A stretch of DNA of 64,000 nt from Protopterus annectens (GCF_019279795.1 NC_056743.1:923819436-923883435), one strand, 5' to 3'. Shown: positions 10,931 to 21,464, counted from the first letter of the stretch. A program made the numbers and translations. Notes: generated by a model not told the origin, from the sequence alone.

Positions 10931-10999
10931 TCCTCAGTAAACAGGTGCCTAAAGGGAATTAAGACCCTATCATCCAGGCAATCAATGAAACTGATTTAA

Positions 11000-11960
11000 G
11001 ACTGGGGTGTATCAAACACTCCTGATCTTGTGTGAGTCGATACAGTTTGTGAGGAAGCATGTGATAATTGCTCCTGGCCTTCCAAAAGAAGGGAGAATCA
11101 CTGTTGCCTGGGGCAGAAGGGAATCACTGCAATGATCTTGGGAGATTATTTCTGAATCTTCTGAAGTTTGAAGGATATCAGTAGAAAGGGTGGAAAAGCA
11201 TACAGGAACATTCCTGTCTAAGGAAAAGAAAGTCATCTATTTTCCAGGCCTTCTGGCGTGGAGTCTTGGAACAGGATCTTACCAGCTGATTGTTCAGAGA
11301 GGAGGAAACTAAGTCTACTTGAGTAACTCCACATAGATAGATCAATTCTTGGAAGACCACCCAATATGGTTTCCAATTTTGAGGGTCTGCCCTTGTCCTG
11401 CTCAGCTTGTCTGCCACACAATTGTGCTCTTATGGAATGTAGTATGCCTGTAGAATGAGACTGTGTTGTGAAGTTGTATCCTAAGTTAACAGAGCTAGTC
11501 TGCAGAGGGAGTATGACCTGGTTTTCTCTTCTTGTTGATGTACTGCCTGTAACAACCTGAAGACATCCCAGGGACCAAAGACGGTTCAGAGAGTTGAGTG
11601 CCTTGATCAGGGCAAGAACCTCTTTTATACTTATGTGCTTGCACCTGTCCTTGGTGTCCCACACACTTTGCACTTTTATCCTCCTGAAACTGCTCCCTAA
11701 GCAAAGTCTGAGTTGTCTGTGGTGTCTGACTACTTTGGAACAGGGAGGAAGAAGGTGAGACCTGGATTTAAGGACATTTGCTGTCTCCACCAAATGACTT
11801 CCCTTCTGATAAATCCCAGTACTGGGATATGAAAGGACAAAGGATGTTGGTGCTGAGACCAAAGAAACTTCAGACACCACTGTATCTTTCTCATGTGGAA
11901 TCTTGTCAGGGGTATCAGAAGGATTATAGAGGCCATGAGATCCAAAATCCTGCACTGTTC
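11000..11960 (-). pseudogene. DIRS copy 2 RNase H region and linker to recombinase
   Basis: The block HISIKEVLALIKALNSLN (about 11585-11640) is the counterpart of HINVLEMRVVLLALQAL in copy 1 and includes the catalytic Glu. CVADKLSRTRADPQNWKPY (about 11350-11410) matches the VADALSR motif after RNase H, and TQVDLVSSSLNNQ (about 11290-11330) is the counterpart of DLFATPLNKQ. Two overlapping frames cover the stretch, so at least one frameshift is present. Confidence 0.65.
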
Positions 11961-11969
11961 CCTTGCAGT

Positions 11970-12870
11970 GACCAAAGTCTGAATGGAAAACCTTCGAAAT
12001 TTTCTAGATATAGATCTATTTTTTTTCCTGTGGAAGAAATGTTCTTTGAACTCAGGTGACACCCCATGAACACAATCCTGTGTAAAAAGAGTCAAGAAAG
12101 GCTTTTATATGCTTTCTTGAAATCTTAGCTTGTGTAAGAGCTCTCTCACTCAAGTGAGAGACTCTTGACACTTTGAAAAAGACTCTGCAAAGACAAGCAA
12201 ATCACCTAAATATGGAAACATGTGGATATCCTGTTGCCTGCAATGAGTTATAAGTGGAGCTAGACACTTAGTGAACACTCATGGTGCAGTAGATAGTCCA
12301 AAGGGTAAAGCAGTGAACTGATAATATGACCCAACAAACAAAACCTTAAGAAATGCCTGACGTCTGGATGAATAGGGATGTGCTGATAAGCATCTTTAAA
12401 TCTAATGTGGGTAGGAAACTTGAATGAGGAAGAAGAGGTAACAGGTTATGAAGTGAATTTTGATCCTGGGCATTATCACAAACAGGTTTAGGAAAGAAAG
12501 ATCCAGAAATGGTATCCAAGCATTTTCTTTCCTTGGTACTAAAAACTTAAATAAAAACCTTTTCTGACATGGGAAAGAAGAACTGGTTCTATCACTCCCT
12601 GGGAGAGCATGTGCTGAAGGACAGGTGGAAAAAACAGTCTAGTCCGGTTGATGATGAAGGATTATCTCCTGGAGAGAGGGAATATCCTCCCACTGCCATG
12701 TATAACCTTGACGAATAGTCTTAAGAAACAATTTGCCTGAAACAAAGTAGAGATTCAAACTTTCCAGAAGGGAATAGGTGTTGCCAGGATCCCTTAAATA
12801 GTCATTCTGACTTGTTGGACTATCCTTGGCTTTAGGGTGTACCTGAATTCTTTTTGGACCCCACCTTGCC
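11970..12870 (-). pseudogene. DIRS copy 2 reverse transcriptase
   Basis: Landmarks on the minus strand are KTIRQGYTWQW (N-terminal block, about 12690-12725), YYQFTALPFGLSTAP (about 12290-12335), then TKCLAPLITHC, and FPYLGDLLVFAES (about 12175-12215). The motif order and spacing match DIRS RT. The YxDD box is YLGD. Multiple stops are present. Confidence 0.75.
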
Positions 12871-12878
12871 ATTTCTCC

Positions 12879-13820
12879 TTAAATGTCTGTTTGCCTGCAT
12901 TTTGCTTTTTTGTTGCTAAAACTGAATGAGAGGGTAGAGAATCCCTTAGAAAATCTGGAAAAGGAGGACTGAAAAATCTTATAGATTCCCTGTATCAAAT
13001 TACTACTCTCATTGGCCATAACCCTGGAAGAACAACAAGTAGTGACTTGTACAATAGTAATAAAAAAATAAAAAAATAATGCATTTACAGCAGCTGTTTC
13101 ATCAAAAGAAGGAACTGCAGACAAAACATTTGTCATACTTTCGCATTTAATGAGAACAAACTTTAACATATGAGCCTGACAATTCAATATTCTGAAAATC
13201 AAAGTTGCAGAAGCATACACTTTTTTCTCATACTTATCAATAATCTTTCCATCCTTATCAGAAAGAACAGGATTGGAATTAACTGAATGTTTATCAACAG
13301 TAGGATTAACTAAAGCTATAGCTGCTGGATCAGGTTTGGGAAGAGTGTATAAAAACTTATGACTGAGGAACCTTATACATCCTATCTGCCTTTTTAGGAA
13401 CAGCTGGCTGATTGTTAGGAAAACTGTGGGCAGTAACACACATATCCTACAAAGCTGACAGAACACAAGGAATAGGTAAATGTTCTGGAAGTTCTTTCTT
13501 TAACAGTTCAGAGTATTTTCTGATGGACTGAGAAACCATAGTGTTCTCCCACTGGTAACATTGGGACATTCTGGAAAAAGCCTCAGAGAAAGAGAAACCT
13601 CACAGGAAGAATAAGAAATTGAGCTCATCCCTGACTCTGAATAAGAAACCTGAGAAGAAAACCACTTATCTGTTTCTTCATCTACGTGTCCAGATTCAGA
13701 ATCTTAAATCATCTTTCTTTTACCAGAAACTGTTTTATAAGAAGGACCAATAGCCTGAATTAAACCCTGAGCCAGACCCAATAAATTGCTCCTGTGCTTG
13801 GAAATTTGAGGAGGGGTAAA
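12879..13820 (-). pseudogene. DIRS copy 2 gag-like region
   Basis: The 195-codon open frame 13466-12879 contains DKYEKKVYASATLIFRILN, the counterpart of MDRYGKRMFSSATFTLRSLN in DIRS copy 1, followed by QAHMLKF. Upstream minus-strand sequence (13820-13480) is Ser-rich (SESGMSSISYSS). This is the gag region directly upstream of RT. Beyond 13825 it is interrupted by a Tc1-like terminus. Confidence 0.65.
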
Positions 13821-13824
13821 TATA

Positions 13825-14050
13825 CAGTGGATATAAAAAGTGTACACTCCCCTGTTAAAATGCCACATTTTTGTGATATAAAAAAATGAAACCACAATAA
13901 ATCACTTCAAAACTTTTCTCACCTTTAATGTGACCTATAACCTGTACAATTCAATTGAAAAACAAACAAATCTGTTAGGAGAAAAAACATATAAAAAATG
14001 TACAATAAGCTGGTTGTATAAGTGTGCAAACCCATTTTTAAATGATTTAC
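13825..14050 (+). mobile_element. Tc1-like transposon end (left terminus only)
   Basis: A TA dinucleotide is followed by cagtggatataaaaagtgta, the start typical of many fish and frog Tc1-like elements, and about 200 bp of AT-rich terminal sequence. No transposase and no right terminus were found nearby, so it is a truncated copy inserted in the DIRS gag region. The right limit is approximate. Confidence 0.5.
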
Positions 14051-14454
14051 CGTGGTCTCATTTTTTCAGCAGCAGATAATGAAGTCACCAATCTTGTTTC
14101 GCAAAAGGTCTATGTCCTGACTTGCCTATCATTTAGGGAAGGCTGATATTAATTATGTCTTGTGTCCATTCAGACTTGCTCACTTTGTTTTATTCATGAT
14201 TTGTTAACTAGGGTAATATGTGAACCTAAAAGGATCATTTTCAATCACTACTGGGGTGCAAGGAATAAAACAAATGGAAACAGTCAATAAGAAAAATAAA
14301 CGAGCAATTAGAAAGAACATACAATAAGGCAGAAATGTAAAAAGTTAGGCAGTTACACAAAATAAAACTAGTATATTAGGAAACTGCTGTATTAACAAAA
14401 TAGCATTTATAGTATCTATCATAATAACTTAGCAGTCTGGATCTGACTCAGGAG

Positions 14455-14618
14455 CATACTGTCTCAATCTCTTAACATAAGAGTTCTGGACAAAGCCAAA
14501 AATAATGGGGACAAAAGCCTACAATCAGGAACAGATTTTAAATATTGCACTTATAAACTACAAAATTGTTAAAATAATAGCTTTATGTTAGTAAATATGA
14601 TATCCGAAACTCAAATCA
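14455..14618. mobile_element. hAT-like MITE family M2, copy split by RTE-like LINE (left part)
   Basis: This matches the left half of the MITE at 22038-22354: an end like catact.tctcaatctctta, then ctggacaaag, then cagattttaaatattgc, ending at gaaactcaaat. The right half resumes at 15905 with taaatgtctgccattattt. Confidence 0.6.
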
Positions 14619-15904
14619 TCATCATCATCATCCCTATTTTTCCCATTTTCTACATGGAGTTGGGGTATCATGTCAACTGTTGCCAGCTCTCTGTATTCAA
14701 TGCCACTTTCCTGCCTTCTTCGACACTCATGCCTAACTACTGCACGTCTTCCCTCACACAATCCACCAACTTCTTTGCTGGATGCCCTTGTTTTCTCTTG
14801 CCTTCTTCCTGTTTGCCCCAAATCTTCTTCACCAGGCTGTCTTCTGCTTTTCTGTACATGTGTCCGAACCACCATAATCTGTTCTCTTTGACCTTTTCTG
14901 CAATTGGAGCTACTTTGGCTTCTGCTCTAATGTCCTTATTTCTGGATCTATATTAGCAAGTCGACAGGGAAGAACAGCGAACACCCTAACACATATTAAA
15001 TGAAATGTCAGTATCTCGAACAGCCAGAATAGTGATTTTTTTCCCCAGGGAAAAAAATCGCTGGGCCAAAAAAAAAAAAAAAAAAAAAAAACCAGACAAA
15101 ATAAAGTGGGGGGGGGACTTCGCCCCACCCCCTCCACACACACACACACACCCTACTTAAATATACCAATTCCAAGATTGCACTACAGTGGAGGAAACGG
15201 CAAATTCCCGATAACGGCCCAGCAATTTTTTCCCTGGGAAAAAAATCGCTGTTCTGGCAGTTCGAGATTTAGGGATTTCGTTTAATATGTGTTGATGTAA
15301 GGACGTTCACTATTCTGCCCTGTTGACTTGCTAATATAGACCCCCATTTCTTTGTCTGTCCCATGGTGTGCATCCTAGCACCTTCTCAAGCACTTCATTT
15401 CCATCACCTCTAGCTTCCTCAACTGTTCTGTCTTTACTGCCCAGGTTTCTGTACCATCCAGCACAGCTGTTTTTTACACCTTACTTTTCAGCTTTTTTTG
15501 CAGTCTTCTGTCATATACTACACCTGATGCTCTGTGCTAGTTAGCGGCAACGCTTCTGCTTCTAGCGTTGACCTCATTCAGACTTCCCTTCTCCTCCATC
15601 ACCTCTCCCAGATACTTGAAGCTGTTAACCTGTCCCACTATTTCCTCTTCTATCTCAGTTCTCAGCTTCTTCTGATTTCCCCGTTTTTGTCATTACAACT
15701 GTCTTATCTCTAGTCAGTTTCATCTCATTTGACTTCAGTTTTGCATTCCATTCCCCTAGCTCTTTAAGTTCTTGCTCAGAGTCTACCTGTAATGCCACAT
15801 TACCTGCGTACAGTAACTTTGTTGATCTGTCCCATCCGACCTGTTTGATAATGTAGTCCATCACCAGTATGAACAGCAGCGGGCTCAGAGTTGAACCCTG
15901 AGCA
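14619..15904 (-). mobile_element. RTE-like non-LTR retrotransposon, 5'-truncated
   Basis: Read on the minus strand, it begins inside the RT at AQGSTLSPLLFILVMDYI and continues through KLLYAGNVALQVDSEQE (the YADD box, mutated to YAGN) and EWNAKLKSNEMKLTRDKT. The middle is interrupted by a MITE at 14949-15338. The C-terminus follows (RWFGHV-type block, then a Lys/Arg-rich tail), and the element ends in a (GAT)n-type microsatellite at 14619-14632. Short trinucleotide tails and this C-terminal block are features of RTE-clade elements. It is 5'-truncated at the QGS box and sits within a hAT-like MITE. Confidence 0.65.
14949..15338. mobile_element. Foldback MITE (family M1-related), inside RTE-like LINE
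   Basis: The two ends are imperfect inverted repeats of about 120 bp beginning tattagcaagtc.acaggg. Each contains a small inner palindrome (tttttcccagggaaaaa). The core has a 23-base oligo-A run, an oligo-G run, a short CA repeat, and taccaattccaagattgc, which is also found in the MITE at 8080-8342. It has no coding capacity. The target duplication may be TA or TATA. Confidence 0.7.
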
Positions 15905-16050
15905 GTCTGAAGCTTAAATGTCTGCCATTATTTAATGACTTCAACCTTCAATGATTTTCCAGAAAAATGCTAATTTTAAGAGGAAAAGACAAACAATATG
16001 TGGCAAAAAATGTGGATATTCATTGAAATTCTGGACAGCTGAGATATATG
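15905..16050. mobile_element. hAT-like MITE family M2, split copy (right part)
   Basis: It continues the left part at 14455-14618: taaatgtctgccattatttaa, then tgattttccag, then gtggcaaaaaatgtgga and ctggacagctgaga. It aligns along its length with 22215-22354. Confidence 0.6.
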
Positions 16051-17452
16051 AGCAGGGCAGTCACACTTTCCAGTTAACAAGGGAGGAATTAAGTCACATC
16101 ATAGCTGGAGTCTGTTAGGAGAATGGGGGAATATTATATAGAAATACTATTGTATGGGCAAGTTTATTACATGACTGTTGATTGACTGAAATATTTACAT
16201 TGAACCTTTTTAGAACTCAGTTACTTAAGTTTTGATCAGAAGTTCCCATAGTTACATATATCCCTGAAGGAAGATGTAGTAATTCTTAAAGATTAGAGCT
16301 AAAATAGAAAGGAAGTATTCACTACAGATTAGTTTCTTCATGGTCATCTAAGAGTAATGGCCCGAATGTCATCTAAATTTGTAGTCAGCTGTGGTTCATC
16401 CGTTGGTCAAAATGGGAAAGCTTCACTTTTTTAGGATTTTTAATAGGAAGAATCCCATTCAAAGATCTACCCACTGTTTAACTGGAAACTGTTTAACTTT
16501 CTTTTAGACTATGCAATGGTATTCTGTAATGGGGGGAGGGATGCTAAGGAAATGAACCTCTAAACTACACTAGATATTTGGTGGGATGTCACTTACTTTA
16601 GAGAGAAAGTAGACACTAGTTTAAGACCATATTCAAAATGGAATAGCATATCCCTTTAACAACTGCCCTTCGCCTTCTGGGGGAAGAAAGACCGAGCTCT
16701 TCCAAGCTCTGAAGAGCTGTTTATCAATTTTATGTTAGTTTGTTCAATATGGTGCTTGTAGGTGAATGGCTATTCCAACTAGATCCTAGATATCCAAAGA
16801 CTTAGGAGGCTCATAATGGATAAACTTAATAATGGTGGGTGGTTGACCGGTATTTTCATTCTGTTCCTAAGATCATAATGCTTTTTGATGAGGAATCAAA
16901 TTAAAAAATGTTTGAGTGCGATTCCAGTTTACTTTTGATGAAGAAGGGATAGAGAAAGAGTTGTAAACTGCCATGTCACTGAAGTCTGGTAAGATTTGAG
17001 TGAAACTTAATAAGGAAGCAGGAGAAAAGTAGTGGAGACAGAATTGCTCCTTGTAGAAAGCCATGCAGTACGGGATCCAAAGAGGTGACTAAAAATCTAG
17101 CTGAAAAGGAAAGGATTGGTACAGAAGGAAATTAGATAACATTTCTGGTTTGAAACCTGCTGTGACAAAAGGCAGAAATAATTACATTATGGTATACTAA
17201 CCGAAATACCTTAAATGCTGATAAATTCAGCTCTGGTGGGGCTGCCCATGCATATTAAAAAGAACATTTTCAGTGAGAGTCAAGAGAGCTTGCTTTTTCC
17301 TGACCAGAAGCCAAATTGCGACATAGTCTAGATACCATATATTTGTATTTGTATACAAACTTGAGCACGGACATGTGTTATTCTTAAAATGACTTCAATT
17401 TTTGGAGCAAGAAGAGCAATAAATTCAAATTCCTATCATCGATGTAATGACT
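16051..17452. other. Mostly unassigned; possible LINE RT relic on minus strand at about 16870-17310
   Basis: Minus-strand translation at about 17020-17095 gives GFLQGAILSPLLFS, close to the PQG..LSPLLF box of non-LTR reverse transcriptases. An open frame (17064-16873) follows, but no YADD box is visible. I would call this a heavily decayed RT. The rest of the interval shows nothing I can support. Confidence 0.35.
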
Positions 17453-17454
17453 TA

Positions 17455-17685
17455 CAGTACAATGAAAAAGAATTTGCTCCTTCCTGAATTCTTATTTATT
17501 TGCAAGTTTGTCACACTTAAATGTTTCAGATCATCAAACAAATTTCAATATTATACAAAGATAACCCAAGTAAACACAAAATGCAGTTTTTAAGTGATGA
17601 TTTCATTTATTAAGGAAAAACAAAACTATCCAAACCTACATGGTCCTATGTGAAAAAATAATTGCACCCCTTGTTAAATCATGAA
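17455..17685. repeat. Left terminal inverted repeat of Tc1
   Basis: It reads inward from cagtacaatg and pairs with 20073-20304; shared internal words include tttgtcacacttaaatg and atgcagtttttaagtgatga. Confidence 0.85.
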
Positions 17686-17843
17686 GTAAATGTGGTTAAT
17701 CACATTTTTGGGAAAGCTGAGTTCAATTTCATTAGCCACACCCAGGCCTGATTACTGCCAGATGTGTTGAATCAAGAGATCACTTAAACAGAACCTATCA
17801 GACAAAGTGAAGTAGGCCAAAAGATCCCAAAAAGGAAGACATC

Positions 17844-18182
17844 ATGCCGCGATCTAAAGAAATTCAAGAACATATGAGAAACAAAGTAATTAACATCTGT
17901 CAGTCTGGAAAAGTTTAAAAAGCCATTTCTAAAGCTTTGGGACTCCAGCGAACCATGGTGAGAGCCATTATCCACAAATGGAGAAAACATGGAACAGTGG
18001 TGAACCTTACCAGGAGTGGACAGCCTATAAATATTATCCCAAGAGTGCAGCGACGACTCATCCAAGAGGTCACAAAAGAACCCAGAACAACATCTAGAGA
18101 ACTGCAGGCCTCACTTACCTCAGTTAAGGTCAGTGTTCATGACTCAACCATAAGAAAGAGACTGAGCAAAAATGACATGCAT
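17844..18182 (+). pseudogene. Tc1 transposase, N-terminal part (paired DNA-binding domain)
   Basis: Starts at MPRSKEIQEHMRNKV, the usual Tc1 start. The first helix-turn-helix reads ICQSGKV.KAISKALGLQ, the GRPR-like hook is represented by SGQP, and the second helix-turn-helix is in TSRELQASL..VKVSVHDSTIRKRL. One in-frame stop interrupts the first helix-turn-helix near 17917. The frame runs to LSKNDMH, where the PLE insertion begins. Confidence 0.85.
18168..18182. repeat. Left copy of 15-bp target duplication around PLE-2
   Basis: aaaaatgacatgcat is repeated at 19395-19409. Removing one copy plus the insert restores the Tc1 protein as SKNDMHGRVP. Confidence 0.9.
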
Positions 18183-18291
18183 AAAATGAAGAATACTGAA
18201 TAAACCATAAAACATAACCAGGAAGAACCAGGAATCCAGGACGCCAGAAACTGTATAAAAACACTCCGTCTTTAATTACCAAAATGTTTTA

Positions 18292-18324
18292 GCGCTTTCA
18301 TCTCTAAATTAGAGACTTCATCAG
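18292..18324 (-). ncRNA. Hammerhead-ribozyme-like core in PLE-2 3' region
   Basis: Read on the minus strand: CTGATGA, one extra A, a seven-pair stem (GTCTCTA/TAGAGAT) with a three-base loop, then GAAAGCGC. The layout is the same as in PLE-1, including the extra base after CTGATGA. The helix closing stem III was not identified. Confidence 0.5.
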
Positions 18325-18884
18325 AAACAATACATCTTATTAAGCATTACTTTATATAGTATGGCAAATTAGGTGACATCACAAGACCAATTTGATATTT
18401 AAAGAAATAAATGACATAAAGAAACAACCTAAATTACTTCACCAAAATAAACAATATATATGTTAAAAATAATGGCTTGATGGGTCCAGTGCATAAATCA
18501 ATTGTGTAAATACTTCTTATGTACTGAAGTGTAAAAAAGAATTAAAATGTATTTCATAAGAAATATATATATATAAAAATGTTGTTTGCACAAGTTATAA
18601 AAAATATATATATATACACATTTATATAAATATATCTAAAAATAATTCAAAAGATTGTAAAATTGCTTTTTGTATGAGTTTGTTATTGAACGGAACCATA
18701 GGTATTAAACTATAATAAAATACATTTTTAAAACATTAAAATTGTTTAAAATGTAAGTTGTATTAACTGTAAAACTTTATAAATTATTTGATCTTTCTAT
18801 TAAAAAAGGTAGCAAAGAGACTGTTTCATTAAGCCCAGGGGGGTACATAGAAGCCAGTCTAAACTGCCACTGGCTTTCTTTCTT

Positions 18885-19394
18885 TTACAATGCATTTTTC
18901 CAGTCACCTCCTCTGGTATCAATTTTAACCATATCTAGTATACCAAACTCGAATTTATCAAATCCATCACATATTGCACTGTGTTTATAAAGTGCATTTG
19001 TATTTTTACAACTTCTCATTTCATAAAGATGTTCATATATTCTATTTTTCAAGAGACGTTCTGTCTTCCCTACATAAAAATATTTACATGTATTGCGTAT
19101 GGCAAGATAGATAACGCCTCTGGTATTGCAATTACCCTTCATAAAGTGCACTCTACTGTTCATAATGTTATCCAACACAAGAAAAGGTTCAACATTAATA
19201 TAGGGACAATAATGACACATGACACATCTTCTAGTCCCCTCATTATTCTTTTTAGTACTCATTGGCTTAATTTCTAACAGCTGTTTCATATTTTTACTAA
19301 CCCTGGTAACAAATGTGGGTTTAGGGCCTACTTTTTTGTATATAGCCCCATTGGTTCTTAAAATATTCCAGTTTTTTATGTAGATATTTTTTGT
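18885..19394 (-). pseudogene. PLE-2 GIY-YIG endonuclease domain
   Basis: The minus-strand frame has no stop through this stretch. It starts in the RT-endonuclease linker (KPTFVTRVSKNMKQLLE), has a C-x2-C pair (CVMCHYC) that is typical of PLEs, then the GIY-YIG core GVIYLAIRNTCKYFYVGKT, an Arg-x-x-EH motif (NRIYEHLYEM) and a C-terminal KFEFGILD. The domain would nick target DNA during integration. The open frame continues upstream to 19727 only because it reads antisense Tc1 sequence. Confidence 0.85.
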
Positions 19395-20068
19395 AAAAAT
19401 GACATGCATGGCAGAGTTCCAAGGTGAAAACCACTGCTGACCCAAAAGAACATAAAGGCTCATCTCACTTTTGCCAAAAAACACATTGATGATCCTCAAG
19501 ACTTTTGGCAAAATATTCTGTGGACTGACAAAACAAAAGTTGAACTTTTTGGGAAATGTGTGTCCCGTTACTTCTGGCATAAAAGCAACACAGCATTTCA
19601 GAAAAAGAACATCATGCCAACAGTCAAACATGGTGGTGGTAGTTTGATGGTCTGAGACTGCTTTGCTGCTTCTGGACATGGACGACTTGCTGTGATTGAT
19701 GGAAGCATGAATTCTGCTCTCTACCAAAAACTCCTGAAGGTAAATGTCCGGCCATCAGTTTGTGACCTCAACCTAAAGCACACTCAGGTTCTGCAGCAAG
19801 ACAGTGATCCAAAACACACCAGCAAGTCCACCTCTGAATGGCTTAAAAAAACAAAATGAAGGTTTTGGAGTGGACTAGTCAATGTCTGAACTTGAATCCA
19901 ATTGAGATGTTGTGGCATGACCTTAAAAAGGCAGTTCATGCTCGGAGACCCTCCAATATGGCTAAATTAAAACAATTCTGCAAAGAAGAGTGGGCCAGAA
20001 TTCCTCAACAGGGATGTGAGACTCATTGCCAATTATCACAAATGCTTGATTGTAGTTTTTTCTGCTAA
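19395..20068 (+). pseudogene. Tc1 transposase, C-terminal catalytic part
   Basis: After the PLE the frame resumes at NDMHGRVP. The catalytic DDE domain is recognisable: WTDKTKVELFG (first Asp), HGGGSLMV, QQDSDPKHTSKST (second Asp) and LNPIEMLWHDLKK (Glu, about 19898-19930). Stops and one frameshift occur near 19650 and 19860. The first part also carries KPLLTQKNIKAHLTFAKKH. Confidence 0.85.
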
Positions 20069-20072
20069 GGGT

Positions 20073-20304
20073 GGCACAACCAGTTATTAGGTTTAGGAGG
20101 CAATTACTTTTTCACATAGGGCCATGTAGGTTTGGATAGTTTTTTTCCTTAATAAATAAAATCATCACTTAAAAACTGCATTTTGTGTTTACTTGGGCTA
20201 TCTTTGTCTAAAATGTATATTTGTTTGATGATCTGAAACATTTAAGTGTGACAAACATGCAAAAAAATAAATCAGGAAGGGGCAAATACGTTTCCATCGC
20301 ACTG
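20073..20304. repeat. Right terminal inverted repeat of Tc1
   Basis: Complement of the left repeat at 17455-17685; it ends ...cgcactg before the flanking TA. Confidence 0.85.
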
Positions 20305-20306
20305 TA

Positions 20307-21173
20307 GATAAAGTATGAGGGGACTGTTGTTTAGATTAATTTCAGGTTAGTTGTTTTTCAACTACAGGATACTCAGAGTAAATATAAAATGACCTCCCTT
20401 CTTTGGGATCAAATTACTCTGAGATTTAGTTTCTAGTGTCCATGCAAGGATATGATCTGAATGCTGCTTATGATAAAAATCTTTTTCTTTTTGCTTCTTT
20501 TACTTTTGACGTTTGATTTATTTTTTCTTTCCATTAGTTTAGATAGACAGTTTATAATTCTCATTGATGTATCAATAGGGCAGCTGTACCATTTCCAGCC
20601 TGTGTTTTCTGTGCTTTGTATATATGACAAACCTCAAACTTCTGTGCCTTCCAACTTGGGACAAATGGCAGTTAAGCAGTACAATAAAGAAGACTAAGGA
20701 GGACAAAGGTCTGGTTCCACATGAATTACCAGGTTATGCTGGTTACAGCTATTGAGATCAACAAGTAAAACTGGAAGTGCTTTTATACATGGCTGAAAAA
20801 TCTCTGAAATCCCTTTCTGTGCCATCACGAGAAATAATAAAAATAGTTTCTAGTTTTACTCAAAGGAATCCTATGTAAAACAGGTTATTCTGCACATCCT
20901 TCATTAACAAATACCGAATTACAAATATACACATATTTACATAATACTGAATTCCACCTAATTGCATCATACTGGAAGACTTTATTTATCCTTCTAGTGA
21001 CTGGTCACCCTATTTTGGAAAATATATATATAAGCACTTTACTTGACTTTGTATAGAACAATAAGTCATAACAGCTTGTTGCAGAAACCATTCTGAATAA
21101 CTCTACCCTGGATTACATTCATACTAACATTGTCAATTATAGTAATTTTTTTTTCTATTTGCTGCCTTTGATG
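20307..21173. other. Unassigned AT-rich sequence
   Basis: No supported gene or repeat. The open frame at 20461-20697 is a hydrophobic translation of T-rich DNA and is not convincing. Confidence 0.5.
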
Positions 21174-21181
21174 ATAAGACT

Positions 21182-21450
21182 TTCTTTCGTCTTTTTCCCG
21201 GTTAGGGGTCGCCACAGCGGAACTCCGGTCCGCTAATGATTGGCAGTAGATTTTCATGAACCCCGAGGTGCCAGCTCGACGTCCAACCTTCAATGAAGGC
21301 ACGCCCATTTACGCATGTCTTTTGAACACCCACCCAACCGCGGGGAGGACATGCAGACTCCACACAGAAGTTACTCCCCGTACTCCAGCCGAGAATCGAA
21401 CGGGAGAACCTCTTGCTGTGAGGCAAAAATGCTAGCGCTGCACCACCACG
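21182..21450 (-). mobile_element. tRNA-headed V-SINE (HE1-like), copy 1
   Basis: On the minus strand the tRNA-like head has a box B (gttcgattc) after gcctcacagcaagaggttct, followed by the conserved body gagtctgcatgtcctcccc and the tail ctgtggcgacccctaaccgg ending in a pyrimidine-poor run. An ataagact duplication (21174-21181 and 21457-21464) flanks it. This architecture is widespread in fish genomes. The family name is from memory of its layout, not a database match. Confidence 0.75.
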
Positions 21451-21464
21451 GATATAATAAGACT

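Larger units (their letters stand above)
9985..13824 (-). mobile_element. DIRS-type retrotransposon, copy 2 (diverged family, all domains represented)
   Basis: On the minus strand the order is gag (13820-12879), RT (12870-about 11970), RNase H and linker (about 11960-11000) and tyrosine recombinase (about 10930-9990). That is the complete domain order of a DIRS element, though none of the frames is open throughout. The sequence is clearly diverged from copy 1; for example the RT active-site box is YLGDLLV rather than YLDNWLL. The gag end is abutted by a Tc1-like terminus at 13825. No matching terminal repeats were found, so the outer bounds are approximate. Confidence 0.8.
18183..19394 (-). 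mobile_element. Penelope-like element (PLE-2), 5'-truncated, inserted in Tc1
   Basis: On the minus strand it has the C-terminal part of the PLE polyprotein (19394-18885), then a long AT-rich 3' UTR, and a hammerhead-like motif near the 3' end (18292-18324). It is flanked by a perfect 15-bp target duplication. The RT domain is missing, so the copy is 5'-truncated. Confidence 0.85.
17455..20304 (+). mobile_element. Tc1/mariner transposon with long inverted repeats, interrupted by a PLE
   Basis: The element is flanked by TA on both sides (17453-17454 and 20305-20306), and both ends read cagt inward. The terminal inverted repeats are about 225 bp. A transposase ORF lies between them on the plus strand, split by a 1.2-kb PLE. 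Without the insertion and one copy of the target duplication it is about 1620 bp, the usual Tc1 size. Stops in the transposase show the copy is inactive. Confidence 0.9.

Noticed and set aside
19395..19727. Upstream part of a 280-codon minus-strand frame at 18885-19727
   Set aside because: Positions above 19394 are antisense Tc1 transposase; only the part within PLE-2 is real.
20461..20697. Hydrophobic 78-codon frame resembling a membrane protein
   Set aside because: It is driven by T-rich low-complexity DNA, with no conserved motif and no context.
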